Shown piece after piece: positions 13,064 to 26,400 of a DNA stretch of 64,000 nucleotides. The notes beneath the pieces are model-generated. The model was given only the letters and a program-made list of their open reading frames with translations, made no database searches and had not been told where the DNA came from. The stretch's first letter is position 1; every line of letters begins with the position of its first letter. The stretch is from Nemopilema nomurai. Its lineage: Eukaryota > Cnidaria > Scyphozoa > Rhizostomeae > Rhizostomatidae. The stretch spans positions 1,264,059 to 1,328,058 of the forward strand of contig ML133486.1 of assembly GCA_003864495.1 (NCBI GenBank), in the 5' to 3' direction. The position numbers and the translations under genes are program-made.

Positions 13064-14540
13064 ACAGGAGGAAATAGGCCTAAGTAGGCCTGATGCGGAA
13101 AACAAGAGTCTCGACAGCTCATTGCCTGCGATTTATTGAGTTTCTACCAAAAATGTCGAAGGATGTTCTGCAGGTATTGCAACAGCAAAAGCTTGATGAG
13201 TGGCAGAACGTTATTGACGGGGTAGCCCCCATATCTGTAGGGCAGCGAGCCGAAGACGGTGGACGTTTTATCCATCATTGAAGTTCTTGTTCAAGAACAC
13301 CATGTTTGAGTTCATCAATGGAAGTGAAAACACGAAGTCAACGTGGAAGATCCTTTGATGTGTTGAACACCTTGTGAGGCAGGAATGCTTTGAGAGTAAA
13401 TGCTACCACTTGCTTTACATCTTACGCGTGTAAGTCTTATTTAGCAAAGGAGAAAGGTGTCATCAAACTTAATGCTATCCATTATTGAAGATTTCAAGGT
13501 CAATGTAGTTTCATTCGAACACAGGCGTAGCTATATTGTTGATTTCCTCGTATGTTTTCTGTAAGGTTCCTTGCTATTGACTTTTCAACATGCTACAGAA
13601 GGAATAGATGATTCTTTCTTAAGTTCCTACTTGTCTTAAAACTTTTGTAACTCATCATAACAAATCTTGTTTCTAAGACATGCACCTCACTCTTCTTCAA
13701 AGAAAAATGTTGTCCTCAACTGCTAGGGCTAGCTTTTATGAAGACCTTTCTTCCTTTGTGGATGCTCCGCACATCGTCATTACATTCTTTGTTATTTGCA
13801 AGTAGCTGCACAATATAGCTTGTATTTTATCCGCTGCGTAAAAATTAATTTCGATGCAGTTAGGTAAAGCTTACTCTAGTTCGAGGTTACTCTGAAAACG
13901 TTTCTGACAATGCATTGAGATTGGAGAGAATAGATATTGCGAGATTCTCTTCAAAGAATCTCGATAACTTGAAAGAGCTGCCGAACTAAACTCCAGTATG
14001 AAAAGATTTCAACGAACGTGAATTCTAGGTAGGAAATGGGTCTCATATGTTAACAAAAAAATATTCAGCAGCCATTTAATCGCTTTCTGTAAATCTCTTT
14101 ATAAAACAGAGTTGGTAGAAGTTTTTTCAAGTTTAGAAAAAGCAGTTGTTGTGAAGAACAATTTATCCAGAACCATCTTGAGCCGATTATGGTTGATTCG
14201 AGAAATAATGTTCTTTAAAGCCAAATGCTTTAGTTGTTTTTAAAACAAATTATAATCTAGAACTTTAAATGTTCTTTAAAATGTTGACGTTTGATGAAAG
14301 CTAACAAGTTGTTTTGAATTTGTTTTTCGAATTAAGAAAAGTGAGCTAGTTCTCTTTATAACGTCATGTCTTAACAGATGCCTAAGGCAAGAGTGGAAGT
14401 TGCATTCATAGTTCTTTGTTTGTCTTTTTTTTGATTTGTGTATCATTTTAATGAAGAATAAGATTATGTTTGCTATCTAAAAGGAGCCCTTTTATTAATA
14501 CCATACTTGTGACTGAATGGGACGTGAAGACACAAAACAG
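13064..14540. other. Intergenic region after nAChR; no gene seen
   Basis: Presumed 3' UTR and intergenic DNA. I find no close canonical AATAAA. A perfect 9-bp-stem hairpin with a 6-nt loop lies at 13940-13963 (CGAGATTCT / AGAATCTCG). Short frames here have no recognisable products. Confidence 0.5.
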
Positions 14541-14559
14541 CTCCTTGGTTGCACTCATA

Positions 14560-14840
14560 CATGCCTCAGTGCAGGAGCTTTCTACTTTCACTTAAACGTC
14601 TACCTCCTGCCAGTACCCAAGCAGCTACTTTTTCCCTGTTCCTTCTCGTCGTATGTTCGGAAGTAGCTATTTTAAACCTGATTCTAAGCAGCTATCCTAT
14701 ACCCTATTTTTACCCTACTATGTACTCCAAACCTTTTCTAACCAGCTTATTATAACGTGTTACTGCCTTCATGAACCCAATCAGCTACTTCGTACTTGAA
14801 CTGAAGCTGCTACTTTGTACCCTAACTTAAGCAGCGAAAT
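14560..14840 (+). repeat. Degenerate tandem array of AGCAGCTACTT-type units
   Basis: Several diverged units spaced about 25-45 bases apart, with cores such as AGCAGCTACTT, GAAGTAGCTATTTT, AATCAGCTACTTCGTAC and GCTGCTACTTTGTACC. They resemble the 26-bp unit of the palindromic array at 38.2-38.6 kb (AGCAGCTACTT plus GTACCTGTACC). It reads as an old, decayed copy of that family. Unit boundaries are approximate. Confidence 0.7.
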
Positions 14841-15101
14841 GGTTGACGAAAGACAGTGAGCAGATTGTGAAAATTGCAATTCACACAGATGATGTGATGT
14901 GAGAGATAAAAAACTCAATGTAAATTGACCACAAATATACAAGAAGTATTGAAAAAATAATTTATCATATATGTTTGGTTAAGATGTGATGCCCTCTTCG
15001 TTCACGTCTCAAAAAACAAAAACAAGAATTGACATGTTTGCGTTTGATTTTGGACCAAACCTAATTGCTTGTTAAATGAACTACAAGAATTTAATCCCGT
15101 C

Positions 15102-15437
15102 AATATAGTGTGTTGTTTGTGTGGTATCGACTTCTCTTATTTCATCTTGGTTGTACAAGTGGTAAAACTGGCCTACAATTTTTGGAGAAAGCATTGCAAC
15201 TTTCCGTGTTACCCCCCCTGACAACGTCTGGAGGGGGGGATGCGGATCTGAAGTAGACTGGGTCGCTAATATAGCTTGGTGTTTCTGTGGTATCAAGTTC
15301 TCTTATTTCATCTTGGTAGTATAAGTGGAAAGACGGATTTATTATTAGCTGTTTTTGGAGAAACCGTTGCAAATTCCCGTGTTTCCCCCCGTGACAGCGT
15401 CTGTAGGGGGGATGCGGATCTGAAATAGACTGGATCG
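15102..15437 (+). repeat. Tandem duplication of a ~166-bp unit
   Basis: Two imperfect head-to-tail copies, about 15102-15265 and 15268-15437. Both contain CTCTTATTTCATCTTGG, a TTTGGAGAAA segment, a C-run, TGACARCGTCTG, a G-run, then GCGGATCTGAARTAGACTGG. The C-run and G-run in each copy can pair into a GC-rich hairpin. Divergence is mainly in the middle of the unit. No coding function is apparent; open frames on the minus strand follow the duplication. Confidence 0.8.
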
Positions 15438-17420
15438 AGCGATCCATTGTTCTCGCCTTTGATTGACAGCATCCTGCTGACACTTTTGAGCGCCACTCCT
15501 CTGGCGGGAACATTCAAACTGAGCACAAACTTAGAATGGCCACAACATGAAGCTTTTATGCACAAGCCCCAGACAGCGTCAAATCTAGCAAGTTAAGGCA
15601 AGAGCTGACGGAAAAGGAATTGCATCAATCGAAACAAGAAGAAATTTCAAGCAAGCATCTTTTATTTGTGAGTACAGCTATTTTCATAAATGGGCCTAAG
15701 TTTTTGTCTAACACCGAGGCCTTCAACAAAAGTGATTTTACTCAAGTGCAACTGTTCTTTCTGGGGATGTGGTAGTATAATCAGTGTCAGAATTAGCAAT
15801 GAGGAAATTTTTCACGGTTTCTATATTTCGAACTCCGGTGTATTCCTTGTACGACCAAAATGGCTCCAAAAGAACAGAGATTTTAGAACAACATACCGTG
15901 TTTTACTGTAAACAATGTATCCATGTTTTCATTTTTGAGTCACTAACTAAAGAAAAGTTCTCCGCCAAATTCCTCGTAATTTAGAAGACTGTGGTCGATA
16001 CTATTTTGTAAGGACTAGCCACAACTTGTCTATATGGATGTTTGTGTCACCCAGTGTTCTATCTAATATTCGCTTTAGTTTACTGTAGCCGCGATTTTAG
16101 TTTTTAAATTTAATGAATTTCTTACCTTTTCCTGAATTTAAATAAAGAAGTGGCAGATATCTATTTTGCTGCGTCACTTCTAGGACAAGCTTTATTTATT
16201 ATCAGCAATGCACTCCTTCTTGATTAAGGCATTTATGAAATACACTCATTCTGCCGGGGCAGCAAGGCAGCTAAGCAGTTTTTTGCTTAATTTCTTTTTG
16301 CGTGAATTTTTTTTTGAGAGTTTTAATTTCCTGCACTCACTTATGAGATATTAAGAAAGAGACCGATGCCTACTTCAATCTATTCCTCCTAATGTAAGAC
16401 CAATTTCTAGTTTTGCTGTTTACTAGTCTGGTCATTGAAAAATCTTTCCTTCCTACAACCAGAAAAAATTGTGCATAAATTTCTTGCAAAGATAGAAAGA
16501 TTAAAGAGAAAATATATGCCAAAAACCGAATTGGTATGTTTTGCTAAACAAAAAGACATCTTTCCAGGTTACTCTTTCTCTATCAGATTACATTAAAAGT
16601 AGATTTCACCAAAATCACTATCACGTTAAAATTGCTGTGTTCTTGTGACAGTAAAACTTGTGCTTTGCTGACAGAAGAAAATTGATGGCAAAAAACATTG
16701 AATTTCATTTTGCTGTTGAAAAGGCATCAACTGTAGATAAAATGATTTTGTTGAGCATCATGGTTTTTCTTTTTTGACGAAAAGAAAAAAGAAAAATTTT
16801 CTTGCAAGCATTGGTGCAAATGTTTCTTGCAGAACTTTATGCCTGGTAAATTTCCTGCGATGGCACAGTTGCATGGGTTTTCATGCCCTGATACTAGTTG
16901 CTTCATCTTTCACACAAGCTATATCAATTATTAACCATGCAGTTCCAATCGTTTTAAGAATTACTCAATGGCTTGATTTCAGGAATTTGCTCTTTGAAAC
17001 AGCTATTTATGTAATATATTTGCACAAATTTTCTATAAATGTTAGCAGGTTTAGACACTAGTACTATGAAATTTGTATTTTCTTCTCCTCTATGTGTTTT
17101 GTGGGCAGCATGCGACATTTTTTGTTGTGTTTTCAATTTATTCTATTCTACATTTGAGTGTTTTCGACCCTAGTTAATTCAAAAGTTACCTTGTACTTTA
17201 AAGTGCAAATCTTGAACAAATGGCAAGGTTTTTTTATGATGAATCTGATTCATAGGCTATTTTAAGCAGTATTGACTTTTTATTATAATCTCACTTAAAG
17301 AAGGCATATTTTTGCTGCAGATTCTTACAAAAGCATTGTAATAGAGTTCTGTGGTTATAACAGTCTGCAGTATGTACCAACATATTGTGATACCTTTTTA
17401 AAATTTTTGGTGTTAAAGAA
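15438..17420. other. Intergenic AT-rich spacer before the satellite
   Basis: Unique-looking AT-rich sequence with short open frames (for example 15690-15911 and 16774-17061) that have no recognised domain or splice context. No repeat array, RNA gene or mobile-element end was recognised before the satellite begins. Confidence 0.5.
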
Positions 17421-20400
17421 GTTTTGCTATTTTTATGCTAGCTACTCATCATTTTCTATTTTGTTATTTTTATGCTAGCTACTCATCATTTTCTATTTTG
17501 TTATTTTTATGCTAGCTACTCATCATTTTCTATTTTGTTATTTTTATGCTAGCTACTCATCATTTTCTATTTTGTTATTTTTATGCTAGCTACTCATCAT
17601 TTTCTATTTTGTTATTTTTATGCTAGCTACTCATCATTTTCTATTTTGTTATTTTTATGCTAGCTACTCATCATTTTCTATTTGTTATTTTTATGCTAGC
17701 TACTCATCATTTTCTATTTTGTTATTTTTATGCTAGCTACTCATCATTTTCTATTTTGTTATTTTTATGCTAGCTACTCATCATTTTCTATTTTGCTATT
17801 TTTATGCTAGCTACTCATCATTTTCTATTTTGTTATTTTTATGCTAGCTACTCATCATTTTCTATTTTGCTATTTTTATGCTAGCTACTCATCATTTTCT
17901 ATTTTGCTATTTTTATGCTAGCTACTCATCATTTTCTATTTTGCTATTTTTATGCTAGCTACTCATCATTTTCTATTTTGCTATTTTTATGCTAGCTACT
18001 CATCATTTTCTATTTTGTTATTTTTATGCTAGCTACTCATCATTTTCTATTTTGCTATTTTTATGCTAGCTACTCATCATTTTCTATTTTGCTATTTTTA
18101 TGCTAGCTACTCATCATTTTCTATTTTGCTATTTTTATGCTAGCTACTCATCATTTTCTATTTTGCTATTTTTATGCTAGCTACTCATCATTTTCTATTT
18201 TGCTATTTTTATGCTAGCTACTCATCATTTTCTATTTTGCTATTTTTATGCTAGCTACTCATCATTTTCTATTTTGTTATTTTTATGCTAGCTACTCATC
18301 ATTTTCTATTTTGTTATTTTTATGCTAGCTACTCATCATTTTCTATTTTGTTATTTTTATGCTAGCTACTCATCATTTTCTATTTTGCTATTTTTATGCT
18401 AGCTACTCATCATTTTCTATTTTGTTATTTTTATGCTAGCTACTCATCATTTTCTATTTTGCTATTTTTATGCTAGCTACTCATCATTTTCTATTTTGTT
18501 ATTTTTATGCTAGCTACTCATCATTTTCTATTTTGTTATTTTTATGCTAGCTACTCATCATTTTCTATTTTGCTATTTTTATGCTAGCTACTCATCATTT
18601 TCTATTTTGCTATTTTTATGCTAGCTACTCATCATTTTCTATTTTGTTATTTTTATGCTAGCTACTCATCATTTTCTATTTTGCTATTTTTATGCTAGCT
18701 ACTCATCATTTTCTATTTTGCTATTTTTATGCTAGCTACTCATCATTTTCTATTTTGCTATTTTTATGCTAGCTACTCATCATTTTCTATTTTGTTATTT
18801 TTATGCTAGCTACTCATCATTTTCTATTTTTATTTTTATGCTAGCTACTCATCATTTTCTATTTTGCTATTTTTATGCTAGCTACTCATCATTTTCTATT
18901 TTGTTATTTTTATGCTAGCTACTCATCATTTTCTATTTTGTTATTTTTATGCTAGCTACTCATCATTTTCTATTTTGTTTTATGCTAGCTACTCATCATT
19001 TTCTATTTTGCTATTTTTATGCTAGCTACTCATCATTTTCTATTTTGTTATTTTTATGCTAGCTACTCATCATTTTCTATTTTGCTATTTTTATGCTAGC
19101 TACTCATCATTTTCTATTTTGTTATTTTTATGCTAGCTACTCATCATTTTCTATTTTGTTATTTTTATGCTAGCTACTCATCATTTTCTATTTTGCTATT
19201 TTTATGCTAGCTACTCATCATTTTCTATTTTGTTATTTTTATGCTAGCTACTCATCATTTTCTATTTTGTTATTTTTATGCTAGCTACTCATCATTTTCT
19301 ATTTTGCTATTTTTATGCTAGCTACTCATCATTTTCTATTTTGTTATTTTTATGCTAGCTACTCATCATTTTCTATTTTGCTATTTTTATGCTAGCTACT
19401 CATCATTTTCTATTTTGTTATTTTTATGCTAGCTACTCATCATTTTCTATTTTGTTATTTTTATGCTAGCTACTCATCATTTTCTATTTTGCTATTTTTA
19501 TGCTAGCTACTCATCATTTTCTATTTTGTTATTTTTATGCTAGCTACTCATCATTTTCTATTTTGCTATTTTTATGCTAGCTACTCATCATTTTCTATTT
19601 TGTTATTTTTATGCTAGCTACTCATCATTTTCTATTTTTATTTTTATGCTAGCTACTCATCATTTTCTATTTTGTTATTTTTATGCTAGCTACTCATCAT
19701 TTTCTATTTTGTTATTTTTATGCTAGCTACTCATCATTTTCTATTTTTTTTTATGCTAGCTACTCATCATTTTTTTTTTATTTTTATGCTAGCTACTCAT
19801 CATTTTCTATTTTGTTATTTTTATGCTAGCTACTCATCATTTTCTATTTTGTTATTTTTATGCTAGCTACTCATCATTTTCTATTTTGTTATTTTTATGC
19901 TAGCTACTCATCATTTTCTATTTTGTTATTTTTATGCTAGCTACTCATCATTTTCTTTTTTATTTTTATGCTAGCTACTCATCATTTTCTATTTTGCTAT
20001 TTTTATGCTAGCTACTCATCATTTTCTATTTTGTTATTTTTATGCTAGCTACTCATCATTTTCTATTTTGTTATTTTTATGCTAGCTACTCATCATTTTC
20101 TATTTTGCTATTTTTATGCTAGCTACTCATCATTTTCTATTTTGTTATTTTTATGCTAGCTACTCATCATTTTCTATTTTGCTATTTTTATGCTAGCTAC
20201 TCATCATTTTCTATTTTGCTATTTTTATGCTAGCTACTCATCATTTTCTATTTTGCTATTTTTATGCTAGCTACTCATCATTTTCTATTTTGTTATTTTT
20301 ATGCTAGCTACTCATCATTTTCTATTTTGTTATTTTTATGCTAGCTACTCATCATTTTCTATTTTGTTATTTTTATGCTAGCTACTCATCATTTTCTATT

Positions 20401-23400
20401 TTGCTATTTTTATGCTAGCTACTCATCATTTTCTATTTTGCTATTTTTATGCTAGCTACTCATCATTTTCTATTTTGTTATTTTTATGCTAGCTACTCAT
20501 CATTTTCTATTTTGCTATTTTTATGCTAGCTACTCATCATTTTCTATTTTGTTATTTTTATGCTAGCTACTCATCATTTTCTATTTTGCTATTTTTATGC
20601 TAGCTACTCATCATTTTCTATTTTGTTATTTTTATGCTAGCTACTCATCATTTTCTATTTTGTTATTTTTATGCTAGCTACTCATCATTTTCTATTTTGC
20701 TATTTTTATGCTAGCTACTCATCATTTTCTATTTTGTTATTTTTATGCTAGCTACTCATCATTTTCTATTTTGTTATTTTTATGCTAGCTACTCATCATT
20801 TTCTATTTTGCTATTTTTATGCTAGCTACTCATCATTTTCTATTTTGTTATTTTTATGCTAGCTACTCATCATTTTCTATTTTGTTATTTTTATGCTAGC
20901 TACTCATCATTTTCTATTTTGTTATTTTTATGCTAGCTACTCATCATTTTCTATTTTGTTATTTTTATGCTAGCTACTCATCATTTTCTATTTTGCTATT
21001 TTTATGCTAGCTACTCATCATTTTCTATTTTGCTATTTTTATGCTAGCTACTCATCATTTTCTATTTTGCTATTTTTATGCTAGCTACTCATCATTTTCT
21101 ATTTTGTTATTTTTATGCTAGCTACTCATCATTTTCTATTTTTATTTTTATGCTAGCTACTCATCATTTTCTATTTTGTTATTTTTATGCTAGCTACTCA
21201 TCATTTTCTATTTTGTTATTTTTATGCTAGCTACTCATCATTTTCTATTTTGCTATTTTTATGCTAGCTACTCATCATTTTCTATTTTGCTATTTTTATG
21301 CTAGCTACTCATCATTTTCTATTTTGTTATTTTTATGCTAGCTACTCATCATTTTCTATTTTGTTATTTTTATGCTAGCTACTCATCATTTTCTATTTTG
21401 TTATTTTTATGCTAGCTACTCATCATTTTCTATTTTGTTATTTTTATGCTAGCTACTCATCATTTTCTATTTTGTTATTTTTATGCTAGCTACTCATCAT
21501 TTTCTATTTTGTTATTTTTATGCTAGCTACTCATCATTTTCTATTTTGCTATTTTTATGCTAGCTACTCATCATTTTCTATTTTGTTATTTTTATGCTAG
21601 CTACTCATCATTTTCTATTTTGTTATTTTTATGCTAGCTACTCATCATTTTCTATTTTGTTATTTTTATGCTAGCTACTCATCATTTTCTTTGTTATTTT
21701 TATGCTAGCTACTCATCATTTTCTATTTTGCTATTTTTATGCTAGCTACTCATCATTTTCTATTTTGATTTTTATGCTAGCTACTCATCATTTTCTATTT
21801 TGCTATTTTTATGCTAGCTACTCATCATTTTCTATTTTGTTATTTTTATGCTAGCTACTCATCATTTTCTATTTTGTATTTTTATGCTAGCTACTCATCA
21901 TTTTCTATTTTTATTTTTATGCTAGCTACTCATCATTTTCTATTTTGTTATTTTTATGCTAGCTACTCATCATTTTCTATTTTTATTTTTATGCTAGCTA
22001 CTCATCATTTTCTATTTTGCTATTTTTATGCTAGCTACTCATCATTTTCTATTTTGCTATTTTTATGCTAGCTACTCATCATTTTCTATTTTGCTATTTT
22101 TATGCTAGCTACTCATCATTTTCTATTTTGCTATTTTTATGCTAGCTACTCATCATTTTCTATTTTGTTATTTTTATGCTAGCTACTCATCATTTTCTAT
22201 TTTGCTATTTTTATGCTAGCTACTCATCATTTTCTATTTTGTTATTTTTATGCTAGCTACTCATCATTTTCTATTTTGCTATTTTTATGCTAGCTACTCA
22301 TCATTTTCTATTTTGCTATTTTTATGCTACTCATCATTTTCTATTTTGTTATTTTTATGCTAGCTACTCATCATTTTCTATTTTGTTATTTTTATGCTAG
22401 CTACTCATCATTTTCTATTTTGCTATTTTTATGCTAGCTACTCATCATTTTCTATTTTGTTATTTTTATGCTAGCTACTCATCATTTTCTATTTTGTTAT
22501 TTTATGCTAGCTACTCATCATTTTCTATTTTGTTATTTTTATGCTAGCTACTCATCATTTCTATTTTGCTATTTTTATGCTAGCTACTCATCATTTTCTA
22601 TTTTGTATTTTTATGCTAGCTACTCATCATTTTCTATTTTGTATTTTTATGCTAGCTACTCATCATTTTCTATTTTGTTATTTTTATGCTAGCTACTCAT
22701 CATTTTCTATTTTGTTATTTTTATGCTAGCTACTCATCATTTTCTATTTTGTTATTTTTATGCTAGCTACTCATCATTTTCTATTTTGTTTTTTATGCTA
22801 GCTACTCATCATTTTCTATTTTGTTTTTTATGCTAGCTACTCATCATTTTCTATTTTGTTATTTTTATGCTAGCTACTCATCATTTTCTATTTTGCTATT
22901 TTTATGCTAGCTACTCATCATTTTCTATTTTGCTATTTTTATGCTAGCTACTCATCATTTTCTATTTTGCTATTTTTATGCTAGCTACTCATCATTTTCT
23001 ATTTTGCTATTTTTATGCTAGCTACTCATCATTTTCTATTTTGCTATTTTTATGCTAGCTACTCATCATTTTCTATTTTGTATTTTTATGCTAGCTACTC
23101 ATCATTTTCTATTTTGTTATTTTTATGCTAGCTACTCATCATTTTCTATTTTGCTATTTTTATGCTAGCTACTCATCATTTTCTATTTTGCTATTTTTAT
23201 GCTAGCTACTCATCATTTTCTATTTTGCTATTTTTATGCTAGCTACTCATCATTTTCTATTTTGCTATTTTTATGCTAGCTACTCATCATTTTCTATTTT
23301 GTTATTTTTATGCTAGCTACTCATCATTTTCTATTTTGTTATTTTTATGCTAGCTACTCATCATTTTCTATTTTGCTATTTTTATGCTAGCTACTCATCA

Positions 23401-26400
23401 TTTTCTATTTTGTTATTTTTATGCTAGCTACTCATCATTTTCTATTTTGCTATTTTTATGCTAGCTACTCATCATTTTCTATTTTGTTATTTTTATGCTA
23501 GCTACTCATCATTTTCTATTTTGCTATTTTTATGCTAGCTACTCATCATTTTCTATTTTGTTATTTTATGCTAGCTACTCATCATTTTCTATTTTGCTAT
23601 TTTTATGCTAGCTACTCATCATTTTCTATTTTGTTATTTTTATGCTAGCTACTCATCATTTTCTATTTTGCTATTTTTATGCTAGCTACTCATCATTTTC
23701 TATTTTGCTATTTTTATGCTAGCTACTCATCATTTTCTATTTTGTTATTTTTATGCTAGCTACTCATCATTTTCTATTTTGCTATTTTTATGCTAGCTAC
23801 TCATCATTTTCTATTTTGCTATTTTTATGCTAGCTACTCATCATTTTCTATTTTGTTATTTTTATGCTAGCTACTCATCATTTTCTATTTTGTATTTTTA
23901 TGCTAGCTACTCATCATTTTCTATTTTGTTATTTTTATGCTAGCTACACATCATTTTCTATTTTGCTATTTTTATGCTAGCTACTCATCATTTTCTATTT
24001 TGTATTTTTATGCTAGCTACTCATCATTTTCTATTTTGCTATTTTTATGCTAGCTACTCATCATTTTCTATTTTGCTATTTTTATGCTAGCTACTCATCA
24101 TTTTCTATTTTGCTATTTTTATGCTAGCTACTCATCATTTTCTATTTTGCTATTTTTATGCTAGCTACTCATCATTTTCTATTTTGTATTTTTATGCTAG
24201 CTACTCATCATTTTCTATTTTGCTATTTTTATGCTAGCTACTCATCATTTTCTATTTTGCTATTTTTATGCTAGCTACTCATCATTTTCTATTTTGCTAT
24301 TTTTATGCTAGCTACTCATCATTTTCTATTTTGCTATTTTTATGCTAGCTACTCATCATTTTCTATTTTGCTATTTTTATGCTAGCTACTCATCATTTTC
24401 TATTTTGTATTTTTATGCTAGCTACTCATCATTTTCTATTTTGCTATTTTTATGCTAGCTACTCATCATTTTCTATTTTGCTATTTTTATGCTAGCTACT
24501 CATCATTTTCTATTTTGCTATTTTTATGCTAGCTACTCATCATTTTCTATTTTGTATTTTTATGCTAGCTACTCATCATTTTCTATTTTGCTATTTTTAT
24601 GCTAGCTACTCATCATTTTCTATTTTGTATTTTTATGCTAGCTACTCATCATTTTCTATTTTGCTATTTTTATGCTAGCTACTCATCATTTTCTATTTTG
24701 TTATTTTTATGCTAGCTACTCATCATTTTCTATTTTGCTTTTTTTATGCTAGCTACTCATCATTTTCTATTTTGCTATTTTTATGCTAGCTACTCATCAT
24801 TTTCTATTTTGTTATTTTTATGCTAGCTACTCATCATTTTCTATTTTGCTATTTTTATGCTAGCTACTCATCATTTTCTATTTTGCTATTTTTATGCTAG
24901 CTACTCATCATTTTCTATTTTGCTATTTTTATGCTAGCTACTCATCATTTTCTATTTTGTATTTTTATGCTAGCTACTCATCATTTTCTATTTTGTATTT
25001 TTATGCTAGCTACTCATCATTTTCTATTTTGTATTTTTATGCTAGCTACTCATCATTTTCTATTTTGTTATTTTTATGCTAGCTACTCATCATTTTCTAT
25101 TTTGTTATTTTTATGCTAGCTACTCATCATTTTCTATTTTGCTATTTTTATGCTAGCTACTCATCATTTTCTATTTTGCTATTTTTATGCTAGCTACTCA
25201 TCATTTTCTATTTTGCTATTTTTATGCTAGCTACTCATCATTTTCTATTTTGCTATTTTTATGCTAGCTACTCATCATTTTCTATTTTGTTATTTTTATG
25301 CTAGCTACTCATCATTTTCTATTTTGCTATTTTTATGCTAGCTACTCATCATTTTCTATTTTGCTATTTTTATGCTAGCTACTCATCATTTTCTATTTTG
25401 TTATTTTTATGCTAGCTACTCATCATTTTCTATTTTGTATTTTTATGCTAGCTACTCATCATTTTCTATTTTGCTATTTTTATGCTAGCTACTCATCATT
25501 TTCTATTTTGCTATTTTTATGCTAGCTACTCATCATTTTCTATTTTGTATTTTTATGCTAGCTACTCATCATTTTCTATTTTGTATTTTTATGCTAGCTA
25601 CTCATCATTTTCTATTTTGTATTTTTATGCTAGCTACTCATCATTTTCTATTTTGCTATTTTTATGCTAGCTACTCATCATTTTCTATTTTGCTATTTTT
25701 ATGCTAGCTACTCATCATTTTCTATTTTGCTATTTTTATGCTAGCTACTCATCATTTTCTATTTTGCTATTTTTATGCTAGCTACTCATCATTTTCTATT
25801 TTGTATTTTTATGCTAGCTACTCATCATTTTCTATTTTGTTATTTTTATGCTAGCTACTCATCATTTTCTATTTTGTATTTTTATGCTAGCTACTCATCA
25901 TTTTCTATTTTGTTATTTTTATGCTAGCTACTCATCATTTTCTATTTTGTTATTTTTATGCTAGCTACTCATCATTTTCTATTTTGTTATTTTTATGCTA
26001 GCTACTCATCATTTTCTATTTTGCTATTTTTATGCTAGCTACTCATCATTTTCTATTTTGTTATTTTTATGCTAGCTACTCATCATTTTCTATTTTGTTA
26101 TTTTTATGCTAGCTACTCATCATTTTCTATTTTGCTATTTTTATGCTAGCTACTCATCATTTTCTATTTTGTTATTTTTATGCTAGCTACTCATCATTTT
26201 CTATTTTGTTATTTTTATGCTAGCTACTCATCATTTTCTATTTTGTTATTTTTATGCTAGCTACTCATCATTTTCTATTTTGTTATTTTTATGCTAGCTA
26301 CTCATCATTTTCTATTTTGTATTTTTATGCTAGCTACTCATCATTTTCTATTTTGTTATTTTTATGCTAGCTACTCATCATTTTCTATTTTGTATTTTTA

